Positions 15,625 through 23,700 of a stretch of 41,355 nt of DNA are shown here, one piece after another; the first letter of the stretch is position 1; each line of letters opens with the position of its first letter. Below the pieces are notes generated by a model. That model ran no database searches, was not told the origin of the DNA, and worked only from the letters and a program-made list of their open reading frames with translations. Position numbers and translations under genes: made by a program. This DNA is from Verrucomicrobiales bacterium (GTDB taxonomy: Bacteria; Verrucomicrobiota; Verrucomicrobiia; Verrucomicrobiales; DEV007). Where the stretch lies: NCBI GenBank assembly GCA_022361255.1, contig JAKSBG010000438.1:1-41355 (forward strand), written 5' to 3'.

Positions 15625-17097
15625 GTGAAAACGCTGATTTTTCTTTTCTCCTTCTTCTCTCTGTTTTCCCTTTCTGCCGCCGACCGGCCGAATGTCATTC
15701 TCGTCCTCGCTGATGATCTCGGCTACGGCGATTTGGCATGCTACGGAAATGAGATTGTGCACACGCCGCACCTTGATCGCTTCGCGAAGGAGGGGGTTCG
15801 TTTTACCGACTGCTACTCTGCTGCACCGAACTGTTCCCCTGCCCGCACCGGTTTGATGACGGGGCGGACGCCCTGGCGCGTCGGCGTTCACAACTGGATC
15901 CCGATGATGTCACCGATGCATGTCCGGGAATCGGAAATCACGGTAGCGAACCTGCTGCGCGATGGTGGCTACTCCACCTGCCATTCCGGAAAGTGGCACC
16001 TCAACGGGATGTTCAATCTTCCGGGACAGCCGCAGCCGGACGACCTGGGATTTGACCACTGGTTTTCGGTACAGAATAATGCTCTGCCGAATCATCGGGA
16101 TCCGTATAACTTTGTCAGGAACGATATTCCCGTCGGGCCGCTCAAGGGCTATTCAGCCGATCTGGTCACGGACGAGGCGATCGACTGGCTGCGTAGCGAA
16201 GATGGAAAAGGACGCGATCCGGAGAAACCGTTTTTCCTGTTTGTCTGCTACCACGAGCCTCACGAACCGGTCGCGACCGCTCCGAGACACACGCGTCACT
16301 ACGAACATCTCGAGGATCCGGCTGAGCGCGCGCTGTGGGGAAATATCACGCAGATGGATGCTGCTTTCGGGAAACTGATGGCGGAGATCGACAGTCTCGA
16401 CCTGCGCGATGACACGCTCGTGTTTTTCACCAGTGACAACGGACCGGCCCTCACGGGAAAACATCCCTACGGATCCGCAGGTCCGCTGCGGACCAAGAAA
16501 GGTTATGTCTGGGAAGGGGGGATCCGGGTTCCCGGCATCCTGCGCTGGCCCGGCAAAGTGACTGCGGGGGAAAGCGATGTTCCGATCTGTGGCGTCGACT
16601 GGCTGCCTACGATTTGCGAAATTGCGGGCGTCAATACTCCGGACGATCGTGCGATTGACGGGACGAGCCTGGTGCCGCTTTTCGGGGGAGAGGAATTGAA
16701 GCGCGAGACTCCTCTCTACTGGCATTTTCTCAGATCGCGGGGGCCGGTAAAGGTAGCGACGCGGGAAGGCGACTGGAAGCTCACGGCAACGGTCGATACA
16801 CCGGACTTGAAGCCGGGCGGGGGGATCACGGAGCAGGATGCCAATTCCAACAAAACGGCTGAGCTCGCGGAATTTGCTCTCTACAATCTCCGCGACGACA
16901 TCGGGGAAACGACGGACCTTTCTGCAAAAGAATCCCCGCGCCTCGAAGAGATGAAATCCCGAATGCTGAAAATGTATCACGAAGTAAGGGCTGAAAGCCC
17001 GGAGTGGCCCCTGTGGGAGTTTCCCAGATACGAAGGCATGAGAATCGAATGGCCGGAATACAAGGCTTTGCGGAAACCGCCGGTTTACGAACACTGA
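15625..17097 (+). CDS. Secreted sulfatase (formylglycine type, CSPAR)
   Basis: The GTG at 15625 is preferred because it gives a clean signal peptide (MKTLIFLFSFFSLFSLSAAD). The ORF-track start at 15589 is a TTG that puts 12 residues ahead of it. The 490-aa product has [16 protein letters not shown], the formylglycine site Cys70-S-P-A-R, GGYSTCHSGKWHLNG, FFLFVCYHEPHEPV and FFTSDNGPAL. This is a canonical type I sulfatase active site with metal ligands. The long C-terminal half (LYNLRDDIGETTDLS) is typical of sulfatases acting on sulfated glycans. It is followed 61 bp later by another sulfatase on the same strand. Confidence 0.93.
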   Translation: MKTLIFLFSFFSLFSLSAADRPNVILVLADDLGYGDLACYGNEIVHTPHLDRFAKEGVRFTDCYSAAPNCSPARTGLMTGRTPWRVGVHNWIPMMSPMHVRESEITVANLLRDGGYSTCHSGKWHLNGMFNLPGQPQPDDLGFDHWFSVQNNALPNHRDPYNFVRNDIPVGPLKGYSADLVTDEAIDWLRSEDGKGRDPEKPFFLFVCYHEPHEPVATAPRHTRHYEHLEDPAERALWGNITQMDAAFGKLMAEIDSLDLRDDTLVFFTSDNGPALTGKHPYGSAGPLRTKKGYVWEGGIRVPGILRWPGKVTAGESDVPICGVDWLPTICEIAGVNTPDDRAIDGTSLVPLFGGEELKRETPLYWHFLRSRGPVKVATREGDWKLTATVDTPDLKPGGGITEQDANSNKTAELAEFALYNLRDDIGETTDLSAKESPRLEEMKSRMLKMYHEVRAESPEWPLWEFPRYEGMRIEWPEYKALRKPPVYEH

Positions 17098-17158
17098 GGC
17101 CATCGATTGTCGGTTTCCGCCGGTTGACCCGTTTCCGCGTTGCGTTCAGAATGGCGGG

Positions 17159-18790
17159 ATGAAAATTCTCTCAGCTTTTCTGTCGGTTGTGGCCCTCCTC
17201 AGTGCAGGGGCACGGGCAGACGACCGGCCCAACATTCTCTTTTTCTTCGCCGACGACTGGGGGCGCTACGCATCGATCTATGGTGAAGCGGAACCGGGCG
17301 GCATCAATGATGTGGTCAAAACGCCGACTTTCGATCGCATCGCCCGCGAGGGGGTTCTTTTCAATCATGCCCACGTCAGCGCACCTTCCTGTACTCCCTG
17401 CCGTTCTGCGCTTCTCACCGGCCAGCATTTCTGGCGGACAAAAACGGGATCGATTTTGCTGGGGGCGACGTTTCCCGAGGACCTCCCGACGTTTCCCGTT
17501 CTTCTCCGGGACGCCGGTTACCATATTGGCGCGACCTACAAAGTGTGGGGGCCGGGAACGCCGAGCAACTTTCCTTTCAGCGCAACCGGAACGATGTACG
17601 GCCAGGCGGGAAGCAAGTTTAACGGGTTCTCTCAATACGTGACAAGGGAGGTCGAGAAGGGCACTGCGGTTGAGGAGGCCAAGCAGGCCCTGCTCGACGA
17701 AGCACGCGGAAATTTCAAAGCTTTTCTTGCCGACCAGAAAGAAGGGCAGCCGTTCTGTTACTGGTTCGGCCCAACCAATGTTCACCGCAAGTGGATCAAA
17801 GGCAGCGGGAAAAAACTTTGGGGGATTGATCCGGATACTTTGAAAGGAAAGATGCCGCCCTTTCTCCCCGATGTGCACGAGGTGCGTCAGGATCTCGCCG
17901 ACTATTTCGGGGAAATCGCAGCGTGGGATGCGGGAATGGCGGTGCTCCTCGACGAACTCGAAAAATCAGGGCAGGCCGGCAACACGATCATTGCGGTGAG
18001 TGGCGACCACGGCGCACCGGGATTCCCCTACGGGAAGTGCAACCTTTACGACTTCGGAACGGGAGTTCCACTCGTCATTTCCGGTCCGGGAGTGAAAGGT
18101 GGCAGGGTTGTTGATGACATGACCTCGCTCACTGACATTGCCCCGACTTTTCTGGCTGCTGCCGGAGTGGATGTGCCGGAAATCATGACGGGGGAAAGCC
18201 TCTGGCCGATCCTGAAATCGGAGAAAGAGGGGCTTGTCGATGAATCCCGCACTCGCGTTTTTACCGGGCGCGAGCGTCACGTGGATGAAGCGAGGGCCGA
18301 CTTCAAACCTTATCCGCAGCGCTGCCTGCGCACGCACGAGTATTCATTCATTATCAATTTTCGACCCGACCGCTGGCCGATGGGGGATCCGTATCTGCTA
18401 AGTGAAGATGAAGAGGACCCCGGGATTGACGAACTCGAGAACAACACCCGCATCACCCTTCCCGATGAAGATGCCGGACCGACGAAAGCCTGGCTCGTCA
18501 CTTCGAGGCATGAGGATCAATGGAAGTCCCATTTCGACTGGGTCTACGGGCAGCGTCCAAAATACGAACTCTACGACCTTACCAAGGATCCTAACGAAGC
18601 CACTAATGTTGCCGGAGATCCGGAGTATGCGGAGATCCGCAAGGCGATGGAAGCGGAGTTGATGGCTGAATTACAGGCAACCGGAGATCCCCGCCTCGTG
18701 AATGACGGGGAGTTTTACGAAACCTCGCCGATGTCGGATCCTGCGCCAAATCGACGGAGTTCGAAAAGGAAAGCAAAAGCAAAGAAATAA
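17159..18790 (+). CDS. Secreted sulfatase (heparan N-sulfatase-like, CTPCR)
   Basis: The ATG at 17159 starts a signal peptide (MKILSAFLSVVALLSAGARAD). The 543-aa product has FFFADDWGRYASIYG, the formylglycine site Cys78-T-P-C-R and SGDHGAPGFPYGKCNLYDFGTGVPLVI. The DDWGRYA segment and the GDHG metal site are features of the sulfamidase/SGSH-like branch. The C-terminus has YELYDLTKDPNEATNVA and ends in a basic tail (RRSSKRKAKAKK). The substrate cannot be assigned. A strong inverted repeat starts four bases after its stop. Confidence 0.92.
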   Translation: MKILSAFLSVVALLSAGARADDRPNILFFFADDWGRYASIYGEAEPGGINDVVKTPTFDRIAREGVLFNHAHVSAPSCTPCRSALLTGQHFWRTKTGSILLGATFPEDLPTFPVLLRDAGYHIGATYKVWGPGTPSNFPFSATGTMYGQAGSKFNGFSQYVTREVEKGTAVEEAKQALLDEARGNFKAFLADQKEGQPFCYWFGPTNVHRKWIKGSGKKLWGIDPDTLKGKMPPFLPDVHEVRQDLADYFGEIAAWDAGMAVLLDELEKSGQAGNTIIAVSGDHGAPGFPYGKCNLYDFGTGVPLVISGPGVKGGRVVDDMTSLTDIAPTFLAAAGVDVPEIMTGESLWPILKSEKEGLVDESRTRVFTGRERHVDEARADFKPYPQRCLRTHEYSFIINFRPDRWPMGDPYLLSEDEEDPGIDELENNTRITLPDEDAGPTKAWLVTSRHEDQWKSHFDWVYGQRPKYELYDLTKDPNEATNVAGDPEYAEIRKAMEAELMAELQATGDPRLVNDGEFYETSPMSDPAPNRRSSKRKAKAKK

Positions 18791-18793
18791 ATC

Positions 18794-18868
18794 GCAGGGT
18801 GGACATTTCTGTCCGTCCACAGATGATTTGCCATCAGTCCAGCAGAGGAACAGAAGTGTCCGTCCTGC
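18794..18868. terminator. Long inverted repeat, probable bidirectional terminator
   Basis: Arms 18794-18814 (GCAGGGTGGACATTTCTGTCC) and 18848-18868 pair over 21 positions with only one mismatch. Three of the pairs are G-U, so the pairing survives in RNA. The loop is 33 nt. It sits exactly between the convergent genes ending at 18790 and 18875. No clear T tract follows on either strand, so it may instead be a REP-like element or mRNA-stabilising hairpin. Confidence 0.6.
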
Positions 18869-18874
18869 CAATGT

Positions 18875-19630
18875 TCACCTCCCCAGCTCCCGGTCGAGCA
18901 GCCGGTTGTAAATTTGCTTTCGTTCCGGCATTCCCAAACCGCGATTGCGATATTCGAACATTTTCACATTGATGCTTTCCCGCTGCTTCACACTGAGGCG
19001 GGAGATTTTGTTCACCACTTCCGGAGGAATCGTTTCCCGGTCGCCGTAGCCGTCAGCCTGAAAGCCCTCGCGGATATTCCTCGCAGCGTTGCGCGCATCG
19101 GCGAGCTGGTCGGGAGTCAAAACGCGCGGGTCAGGTCCGCCGTGGGGACCGGTTCCGCCGCCCGGGGATCCGTTCCCGATCTTTGTCGATACCATGACAC
19201 CCCGCACACCACTGAGCCGTTTCGGAGGCTTCTCGTAGCGGATCGAAACGACCTCGGAACTGTTTCCGACTTTGATTCGTGCGGTGAGGGTTTCGAGGTC
19301 GGACTTGTCTCCTTTTACTTCGACGAGTTGCCAACCGGCGGAGTTGCTTTCATTCTCCGCCACGACGTAGGACATTTTGGTATCAAGGTCGAGAACGGTG
19401 GCGATGGCTTCCTCGTCGATTCTTGAATAACCGGTCAAAATGAGGGACTGCGACAGGTTCAGGGTGCGAACGAAGGGAGAGTTTTGTTGTAAACTGGCGA
19501 AGCTGTCTTTCTTCACCGGGGCCGGAAGAAATCCCCGGGAACGTTCCGGCCCGCGGTCCTGAGACGACACGCTTGCCGCAACAGGAACGCCGAGGGCGAC
19601 GAAAAGAAACAGAGAAAAGGTGTGGTTCAC
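18875..19630 (-). CDS. Secreted protein of unknown function
   Basis: I do not recognise the family. The GTG at 19630 (MNHTFSLFLFVALGVPVAASVSS) is preferred over the TTG at 19642 because the signal peptide then begins normally, though neither has a clear ribosome-binding site. The product is about 251 aa. The first half is a mixed domain (SPFVRTLNLSQSLILTGYSRIDEEAIATVLDLDTKMSYVVAENESNSAGWQLVEVKG). A glycine-rich linker (GNGSPGGGTGPHGGPDPR) follows, then a helical C-terminal part rich in Arg (LADARNAARNIREGF...ERKQIYNRLLDRELGR). It is probably periplasmic or surface-located. It is divergent from the DUF1080-hydrolase gene. Confidence 0.7.
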   Translation of the reverse strand: MNHTFSLFLFVALGVPVAASVSSQDRGPERSRGFLPAPVKKDSFASLQQNSPFVRTLNLSQSLILTGYSRIDEEAIATVLDLDTKMSYVVAENESNSAGWQLVEVKGDKSDLETLTARIKVGNSSEVVSIRYEKPPKRLSGVRGVMVSTKIGNGSPGGGTGPHGGPDPRVLTPDQLADARNAARNIREGFQADGYGDRETIPPEVVNKISRLSVKQRESINVKMFEYRNRGLGMPERKQIYNRLLDRELGR

Positions 19631-19795
19631 ATCCAAAGTCAAATCGGCAGTAGTTTGCCTAAGCGATTCAGGATTGAACAGTTACGACTTTGCGTGTCAG
19701 GGGTGCGGGGGCCTCTTTCCAGAGGGCGTGATATTTGCTGCAGGCTGCGGGTTGGCGTCTTCCGGTAGTCGACTCCTGTCGCAATCCGAGATACA

Positions 19796-19802
19796 AGGGA
19801 GG
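19796..19802 (+). promoter_or_regulatory. Strong Shine-Dalgarno sequence for the DUF1080-hydrolase gene
   Basis: AGGGAGG lies two bases before the ATG at 19805 and fixes that start. It is one of the few strong ribosome-binding sites in this window. Confidence 0.6.
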
Positions 19803-19804
19803 AT

Positions 19805-21379
19805 ATGACGAAGTCACTCTCTATTCCGCTCCTGTTGTTGCTCTCGCTCTTCCACCCGGTTTTGGCCAAGGAGCCGATACCGCCCAAAAACTTCCGCGCC
19901 ATTTTCAACGGAAAGGATCTCAGCGGATGGTATGGACTGAATCCCCATTCCGTCGCCAAGCTCGAGGGCGAAAAGCGCGAGGCAAAGCTGGCGGAAATGA
20001 AAAAGGAATTCGCAAATCACTGGACGGTGGAGAACGGCGAGCTGGTCAACGACGGTCACGGTGCCTACGCGACGACGGAAGAGGAGTTTGGCGATTTTGA
20101 ATTGCACCTCGAATACAAAACCGTGGCCGGAGCTGATAGTGGAATCTATTTGCGGGGAACTCCGCAGGTGCAGATTTGGGATTCGAATCAGGAATTCAAC
20201 CCTGACAAACCCACCCGGCGGCCGCATCTCGGATCGGGTGGTCTTTTCAACAATACTCCTGACACGCTGGGGCGCGATCCCCTACGCAAAGTCGACCGGC
20301 CTTTTGGACAGTGGAACCAGTTCCGGATCATTCAAGTCGGAGCGAGAACCTGGGTCTGGCTGAATGGTAAAGCCGTCGTCGAGGGCGCAGTGATGGAAAA
20401 TTTCTGGGACCGGGAGAAACCGCTCCCCGCGAAGGGACCGATGATGTTGCAGACACACGGTGGCGAAATTCGCTGGCGGAACATTTTCGTTCGGGAAATT
20501 GGAGAAAAGGAGGGAAAAGCATATCTGGCGGCGCGATCTCCGCTTCCGAATCCGACGCATTTTGACGTTCCCTATGGTCCGCATTTGAAACAGAGAATCC
20601 ATTTCTGGCAGGCGGAATCGGAAGAGCCGACGCCGATGGTCCTGTTCATCCACGGTGGCGGATGGAGAGGCGGAGGCCGGCTCAGCGGGTTGAGCGGTTC
20701 GCTCAACACCTTTCTCGCTGCCGGTGTTTCCGTGGCGTCGGTAGAGTATCGTTTCACTCCCGAGGCGACGGAAGATGGAGTTGTTCCTCCTGTGAAAGGT
20801 CCGCTCCACGATGCCGCCCGTGCCTTGCAGTTGATTCGGAGCAAGGCGGGAGAGTGGAATATCGACAAGGATCGCATCGGCGCTTCCGGTGGATCGGCCG
20901 GGGCGTGTTCGTCGCTCTGGCTCGCGTTTCACAGTGATCTCGCCGAACCGGACAGTGACGATCCGGTTGCGCGGGAATCGACACGGCTCTGGTGTGCTGC
21001 GGTCAGCGGTGCGCAGACGACGCTCGATCCAAAGCAGATGAGAGACTGGACTCCGAACAGTCGCTACGGGGCTCACGCGTTCGGTTTGGCAGATTTTACG
21101 GAGTTTTACGAAAAGCGTGGGGAGATCAAGGAATGGATCGCAGAGTTCTCTCCCTACGCCAATGTCAGTAGTGGCGACCCTCCCGTATTCCTTACGTACT
21201 CAAGTCCGCCGAACCTCGGAAAAGAGGAGAAGGACCCGACGCACACCGCAAACTTCGGCGTGAAACTGAAAGAGCACTGCGAGGCAAACGGTGTGGAGTG
21301 TCAGTTGTATTATCCGGGTGCGGAGGGGGTGGAATACGATTCGACGGTCTCCTATCTGATCGCGAAGTTGAAAGAATAG
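19805..21379 (+). CDS. DUF1080 lectin-fold domain fused to an alpha/beta hydrolase
   Basis: The 524-aa product begins with a signal peptide (MTKSLSIPLLLLLSLFHPVLA). Residues about 28-235 form a DUF1080 (3-keto-disaccharide hydrolase) domain: FRAIFNGKDLSGWYG, WTVENGELVNDG, FGDFELHLEYKT, GADSGIYLRG and the final GEIRWRNIFVREI. Residues about 255-524 form a BD-FAE/HSL-type alpha/beta hydrolase with oxyanion HGGGWRGGG and nucleophile elbow GGSAGA (about 359-366). The usual late His after YYPGA is replaced (GAEGVEY). A His in DPTHTANFG may serve instead, or the domain may be inactive. The two domains suggest combined binding or cleavage of an acylated glycan. Confidence 0.88.
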   Translation: MTKSLSIPLLLLLSLFHPVLAKEPIPPKNFRAIFNGKDLSGWYGLNPHSVAKLEGEKREAKLAEMKKEFANHWTVENGELVNDGHGAYATTEEEFGDFELHLEYKTVAGADSGIYLRGTPQVQIWDSNQEFNPDKPTRRPHLGSGGLFNNTPDTLGRDPLRKVDRPFGQWNQFRIIQVGARTWVWLNGKAVVEGAVMENFWDREKPLPAKGPMMLQTHGGEIRWRNIFVREIGEKEGKAYLAARSPLPNPTHFDVPYGPHLKQRIHFWQAESEEPTPMVLFIHGGGWRGGGRLSGLSGSLNTFLAAGVSVASVEYRFTPEATEDGVVPPVKGPLHDAARALQLIRSKAGEWNIDKDRIGASGGSAGACSSLWLAFHSDLAEPDSDDPVARESTRLWCAAVSGAQTTLDPKQMRDWTPNSRYGAHAFGLADFTEFYEKRGEIKEWIAEFSPYANVSSGDPPVFLTYSSPPNLGKEEKDPTHTANFGVKLKEHCEANGVECQLYYPGAEGVEYDSTVSYLIAKLKE

Positions 21380-21399
21380 CCGGCGTCCCTTTCTATCCA

Positions 21400-21454
21400 A
21401 CCCTGTTGCCTGTTTGACTCAACCCTGTCAGGTCCTTCGCTCAACAGGGTTGAG
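21400..21454 (+). repeat. 22-bp periodic ACCCTGT repeat, site C, with hairpin
   Basis: ACCCTGTT starts at 21400 and ACCCTGTC at 21422, exactly 22 bp apart. The second unit again reads ACCCTGTCAGGTC. The third position is occupied by an inverted copy (AACAGGGT at 21443-21450). As a result CTCAACCCTGT (21418-21428) and ACAGGGTTGAG (21444-21454) form a perfect 11-bp stem with a 15-nt loop. It lies in the 196-bp gap between co-directional genes, 21 bp after the stop at 21379. Confidence 0.8.
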
Positions 21455-21486
21455 GAGCGGATTCGTCTCTTGAGGAGCGGATTCGT
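21450..21486 (+). repeat. Two tandem copies of TTGAGGAGCGGATTCGT
   Basis: An exact 17-bp sequence occurs at 21450-21466 and 21470-21486, with a period of 20 bp. Its first copy overlaps the right arm of the site C hairpin. From 21487 to the ATG at 21576 I see no further recognisable element. Confidence 0.8.
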
Positions 21487-21575
21487 ATCCCACGTCTGGC
21501 TCAATCGCGGTGTCACAAAAAGGTGGATTCAGTGATATTCTGGTAAAGAACGTGCTCTAATCTCTTCCTACAGCT

Positions 21576-22925
21576 ATGAACAATCTTGATCGAAGAACTG
21601 CTTTGCGCCGGCTCGCCATGGGTGCCGGTGCAGCATTTGGATCCGCTGCTTTTCCCGGCCTGACCGGGGCTGCTGCAAAATCAACTTCCGCTGCCGGAAG
21701 AGTTGCCTCCGGCGGTCCGAAGCGAGTGATCTTTTTCCTGCAAAATCAGGGGTTCGATCCGAAGACCTGTATTCCGGCGGGAATGAAAAACAGCGGGTCG
21801 CTTGCCAAAGCAGTTCTCCCCGAGCCGATCAAAGCACTGGAGCCTTTTAAGGAAAAACTTCACATCATCAACGGTCTTCACGGCTTGCACACCAGCCCGT
21901 CGCACAGTGCCTTTTTCGGAGCACTGGGCGGTTACCGGGGCAGTGACGGTGTTCCCCCGAGTGCGTCGACGATTGACTACGAGCTGAGCAAGGTTCTTCC
22001 GGAGACTCTTCTCCCGCACCTTTGTATCGGGATGGACTCGATGGAGAATATGGTTGCGAAACCCACGGTTGCGAACCTCTCTGCGCGGGGGGCAGGAAAG
22101 CCGATCTTCATGCACTCCAACCCGAATCATCTTTACCAGATGCTCTACGGGGGAATTTCCAGCGGCGACATTCGCAGCCAGCACGAAGCGAAATCCGGCA
22201 TGTTTGATCGTATCGAACAAATGGCGGCAGCAGAGGGCAAATCTCTGCCCACTGCGGACAAATTGCGCTTTCATGAATTCGTGCAGGGTTTCAACGACAT
22301 GAACGGTCTCCGCGAGAGGTTGGGCGCGGTCTCTGACCATCTCGAGAAGTTCGCTCCTGAAGTGGATGAAGGCTACTCGCAGCCGGAGTTTGAAACTGAC
22401 TGGCATGACCGGCTTCTCGATCTGGGAATTTCCGCTTTGAAATCCGGCACGACCAGCGTGTTGACGATTGGGTCCGGTCGTGGAGAAATCTTCGGTGCCT
22501 GGAAGGGACTGGGAGTCGAAGAGCAGGGCCACAATCTCGGTCACATGGAACAGCCGGATAACCCGATCTGGGTGAAGATTCGTCAGTACAACAGCCGCAT
22601 GCTCGTGAAGCTGATGGAAGAGCTGGAAAGCGTCCCCGAGGGCAGCGGAACGATGATGGACAACACTCTCATCGTTTACACCAGTAACAATGCGGACAGG
22701 CAGCACACGAGCGGGGCAACCTGGCCGGTGATGCTGCTCGGAAATTGCAATGGCGTTTTCAAAAGCGGACAGTTCACTCAGCTCGACGGGAAACGACCGA
22801 TCAATGCACTGTACTCCACGTTGCTGAACACGGTTGGAGTCAACTGTGACCGCTTCAATATGAGCGACAAAATGGCTGCGAAGTTCGATAACGGCAGCGG
22901 CCCGTTGCGCGAAATTCTGGCGTAA
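21576..22925 (+). CDS. DUF1552 domain protein with twin-arginine-like signal
   Basis: The 449-aa product starts [34 protein letters not shown], a Tat-like signal with a paired arginine and a hydrophobic stretch. The body ([21 protein letters not shown]...[45 protein letters not shown]...[18 protein letters not shown]...[18 protein letters not shown]) matches DUF1552, a family with DUF1501/sulfatase-like resemblance common in planctomycetes and verrucomicrobia. Its biochemical role is unknown. Genes of this family are usually followed by a large DUF1588/DUF1592 cytochrome. Here that partner is at 23701, separated by a pseudouridine synthase gene. Confidence 0.88.
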   Translation: MNNLDRRTALRRLAMGAGAAFGSAAFPGLTGAAAKSTSAAGRVASGGPKRVIFFLQNQGFDPKTCIPAGMKNSGSLAKAVLPEPIKALEPFKEKLHIINGLHGLHTSPSHSAFFGALGGYRGSDGVPPSASTIDYELSKVLPETLLPHLCIGMDSMENMVAKPTVANLSARGAGKPIFMHSNPNHLYQMLYGGISSGDIRSQHEAKSGMFDRIEQMAAAEGKSLPTADKLRFHEFVQGFNDMNGLRERLGAVSDHLEKFAPEVDEGYSQPEFETDWHDRLLDLGISALKSGTTSVLTIGSGRGEIFGAWKGLGVEEQGHNLGHMEQPDNPIWVKIRQYNSRMLVKLMEELESVPEGSGTMMDNTLIVYTSNNADRQHTSGATWPVMLLGNCNGVFKSGQFTQLDGKRPINALYSTLLNTVGVNCDRFNMSDKMAAKFDNGSGPLREILA

Positions 22926-22953
22926 GCTGCCGGCTTGCCGTTTGGTGCCGGGG

Positions 22954-22959
22954 AAGGAG
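22954..22959 (+). promoter_or_regulatory. Shine-Dalgarno deciding the GTG start at 22964
   Basis: AAGGAG sits four bases before the GTG at 22964 and supports that start for the pseudouridine synthase gene. Confidence 0.55.
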
Positions 22960-22963
22960 ACAA

Positions 22964-23635
22964 GTGATCCACGAGTCAGGTTCTGACGGGGAGCTGAAAA
23001 TCCTGTATCAGGATGAAGTTCTCGTCGTTGTCGACAAGCCGGCCGGTATGCTGGTTCATCCGGGGCGGGAACCTGAACCACGTGAACAAATTGCGATGAA
23101 AGTCCTGCGGGACCAAATTGGTCAACGCATCAATACTTTGCATCGTCTCGACCGTCCCACTTCGGGAGTGCTGCTCTTTGCTTTGGAGAAAAAGGCGGGG
23201 GCTCACCTGAGAAAATTGTTCGACGCGCACCTCGTTGAAAAACGCTACACAGCGGTTGTCATCGGGGAAACACCGGAGGCCTGGTCCTGCCATTTACCGC
23301 TTCGTAAAACGGAGGAGGAGCCGGAGCGGAAGGCAGAGACGAATTTCAAACGTTTGTCTGTAGTGGAGAAACAGGGAAGGTTGTTTTCTGTTCTCCAGGT
23401 TGAGCCCCGAACGGGGCGGTATCATCAGATTCGCCGTCACCTGGCGTCAGACGGATTTCCCATTGTCGGCGATTTTCTTTACGGGGATGTCGGGATGATG
23501 GATACCATCGCCTCGGGTTCCGGAAGCGGTCGGCTTTTGCTGCATGCCTCGCGAATCGGATTTGAACATCCGGTTGGAAACGAGTTCTTCGAGGTGGAAG
23601 CGGAGCTGCCGGAACGGTTCGCCTACTTCCTTTGA
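22964..23635 (+). CDS. RluA-family pseudouridine synthase, TruC-like
   Basis: The GTG at 22964 is preceded by AAGGAG. The 223-aa product lacks an S4 domain and starts almost directly with the catalytic fold: ILYQDEVLVVVDKPAGMLVHPG, then TLHRLDRPTSGVLLFA with the catalytic Asp in HRLD, LVEKRYTAVV, and EPRTGRYHQIRRHLAS. The length and the RTGRxHQIRRHL motif fit TruC-type tRNA pseudouridine-65 synthases better than RluD. The substrate is inferred from that similarity. It lies between the DUF1552 and cytochrome genes, 38 bp after one and 65 bp before the other. Confidence 0.9.
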   Translation: MIHESGSDGELKILYQDEVLVVVDKPAGMLVHPGREPEPREQIAMKVLRDQIGQRINTLHRLDRPTSGVLLFALEKKAGAHLRKLFDAHLVEKRYTAVVIGETPEAWSCHLPLRKTEEEPERKAETNFKRLSVVEKQGRLFSVLQVEPRTGRYHQIRRHLASDGFPIVGDFLYGDVGMMDTIASGSGSGRLLLHASRIGFEHPVGNEFFEVEAELPERFAYFL

Positions 23636-23700
23636 GTCGGCGTTTTGCGGCCACAATGACGGTAAAGACAACTCGGCGAGTGATTGTAAAATAAAAGAAA

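Noticed and set aside
21681-23081. 466-aa ORF antisense to the DUF1552 gene
   Set aside because: No family signature; the sense strand encodes a full DUF1552 protein with signal.
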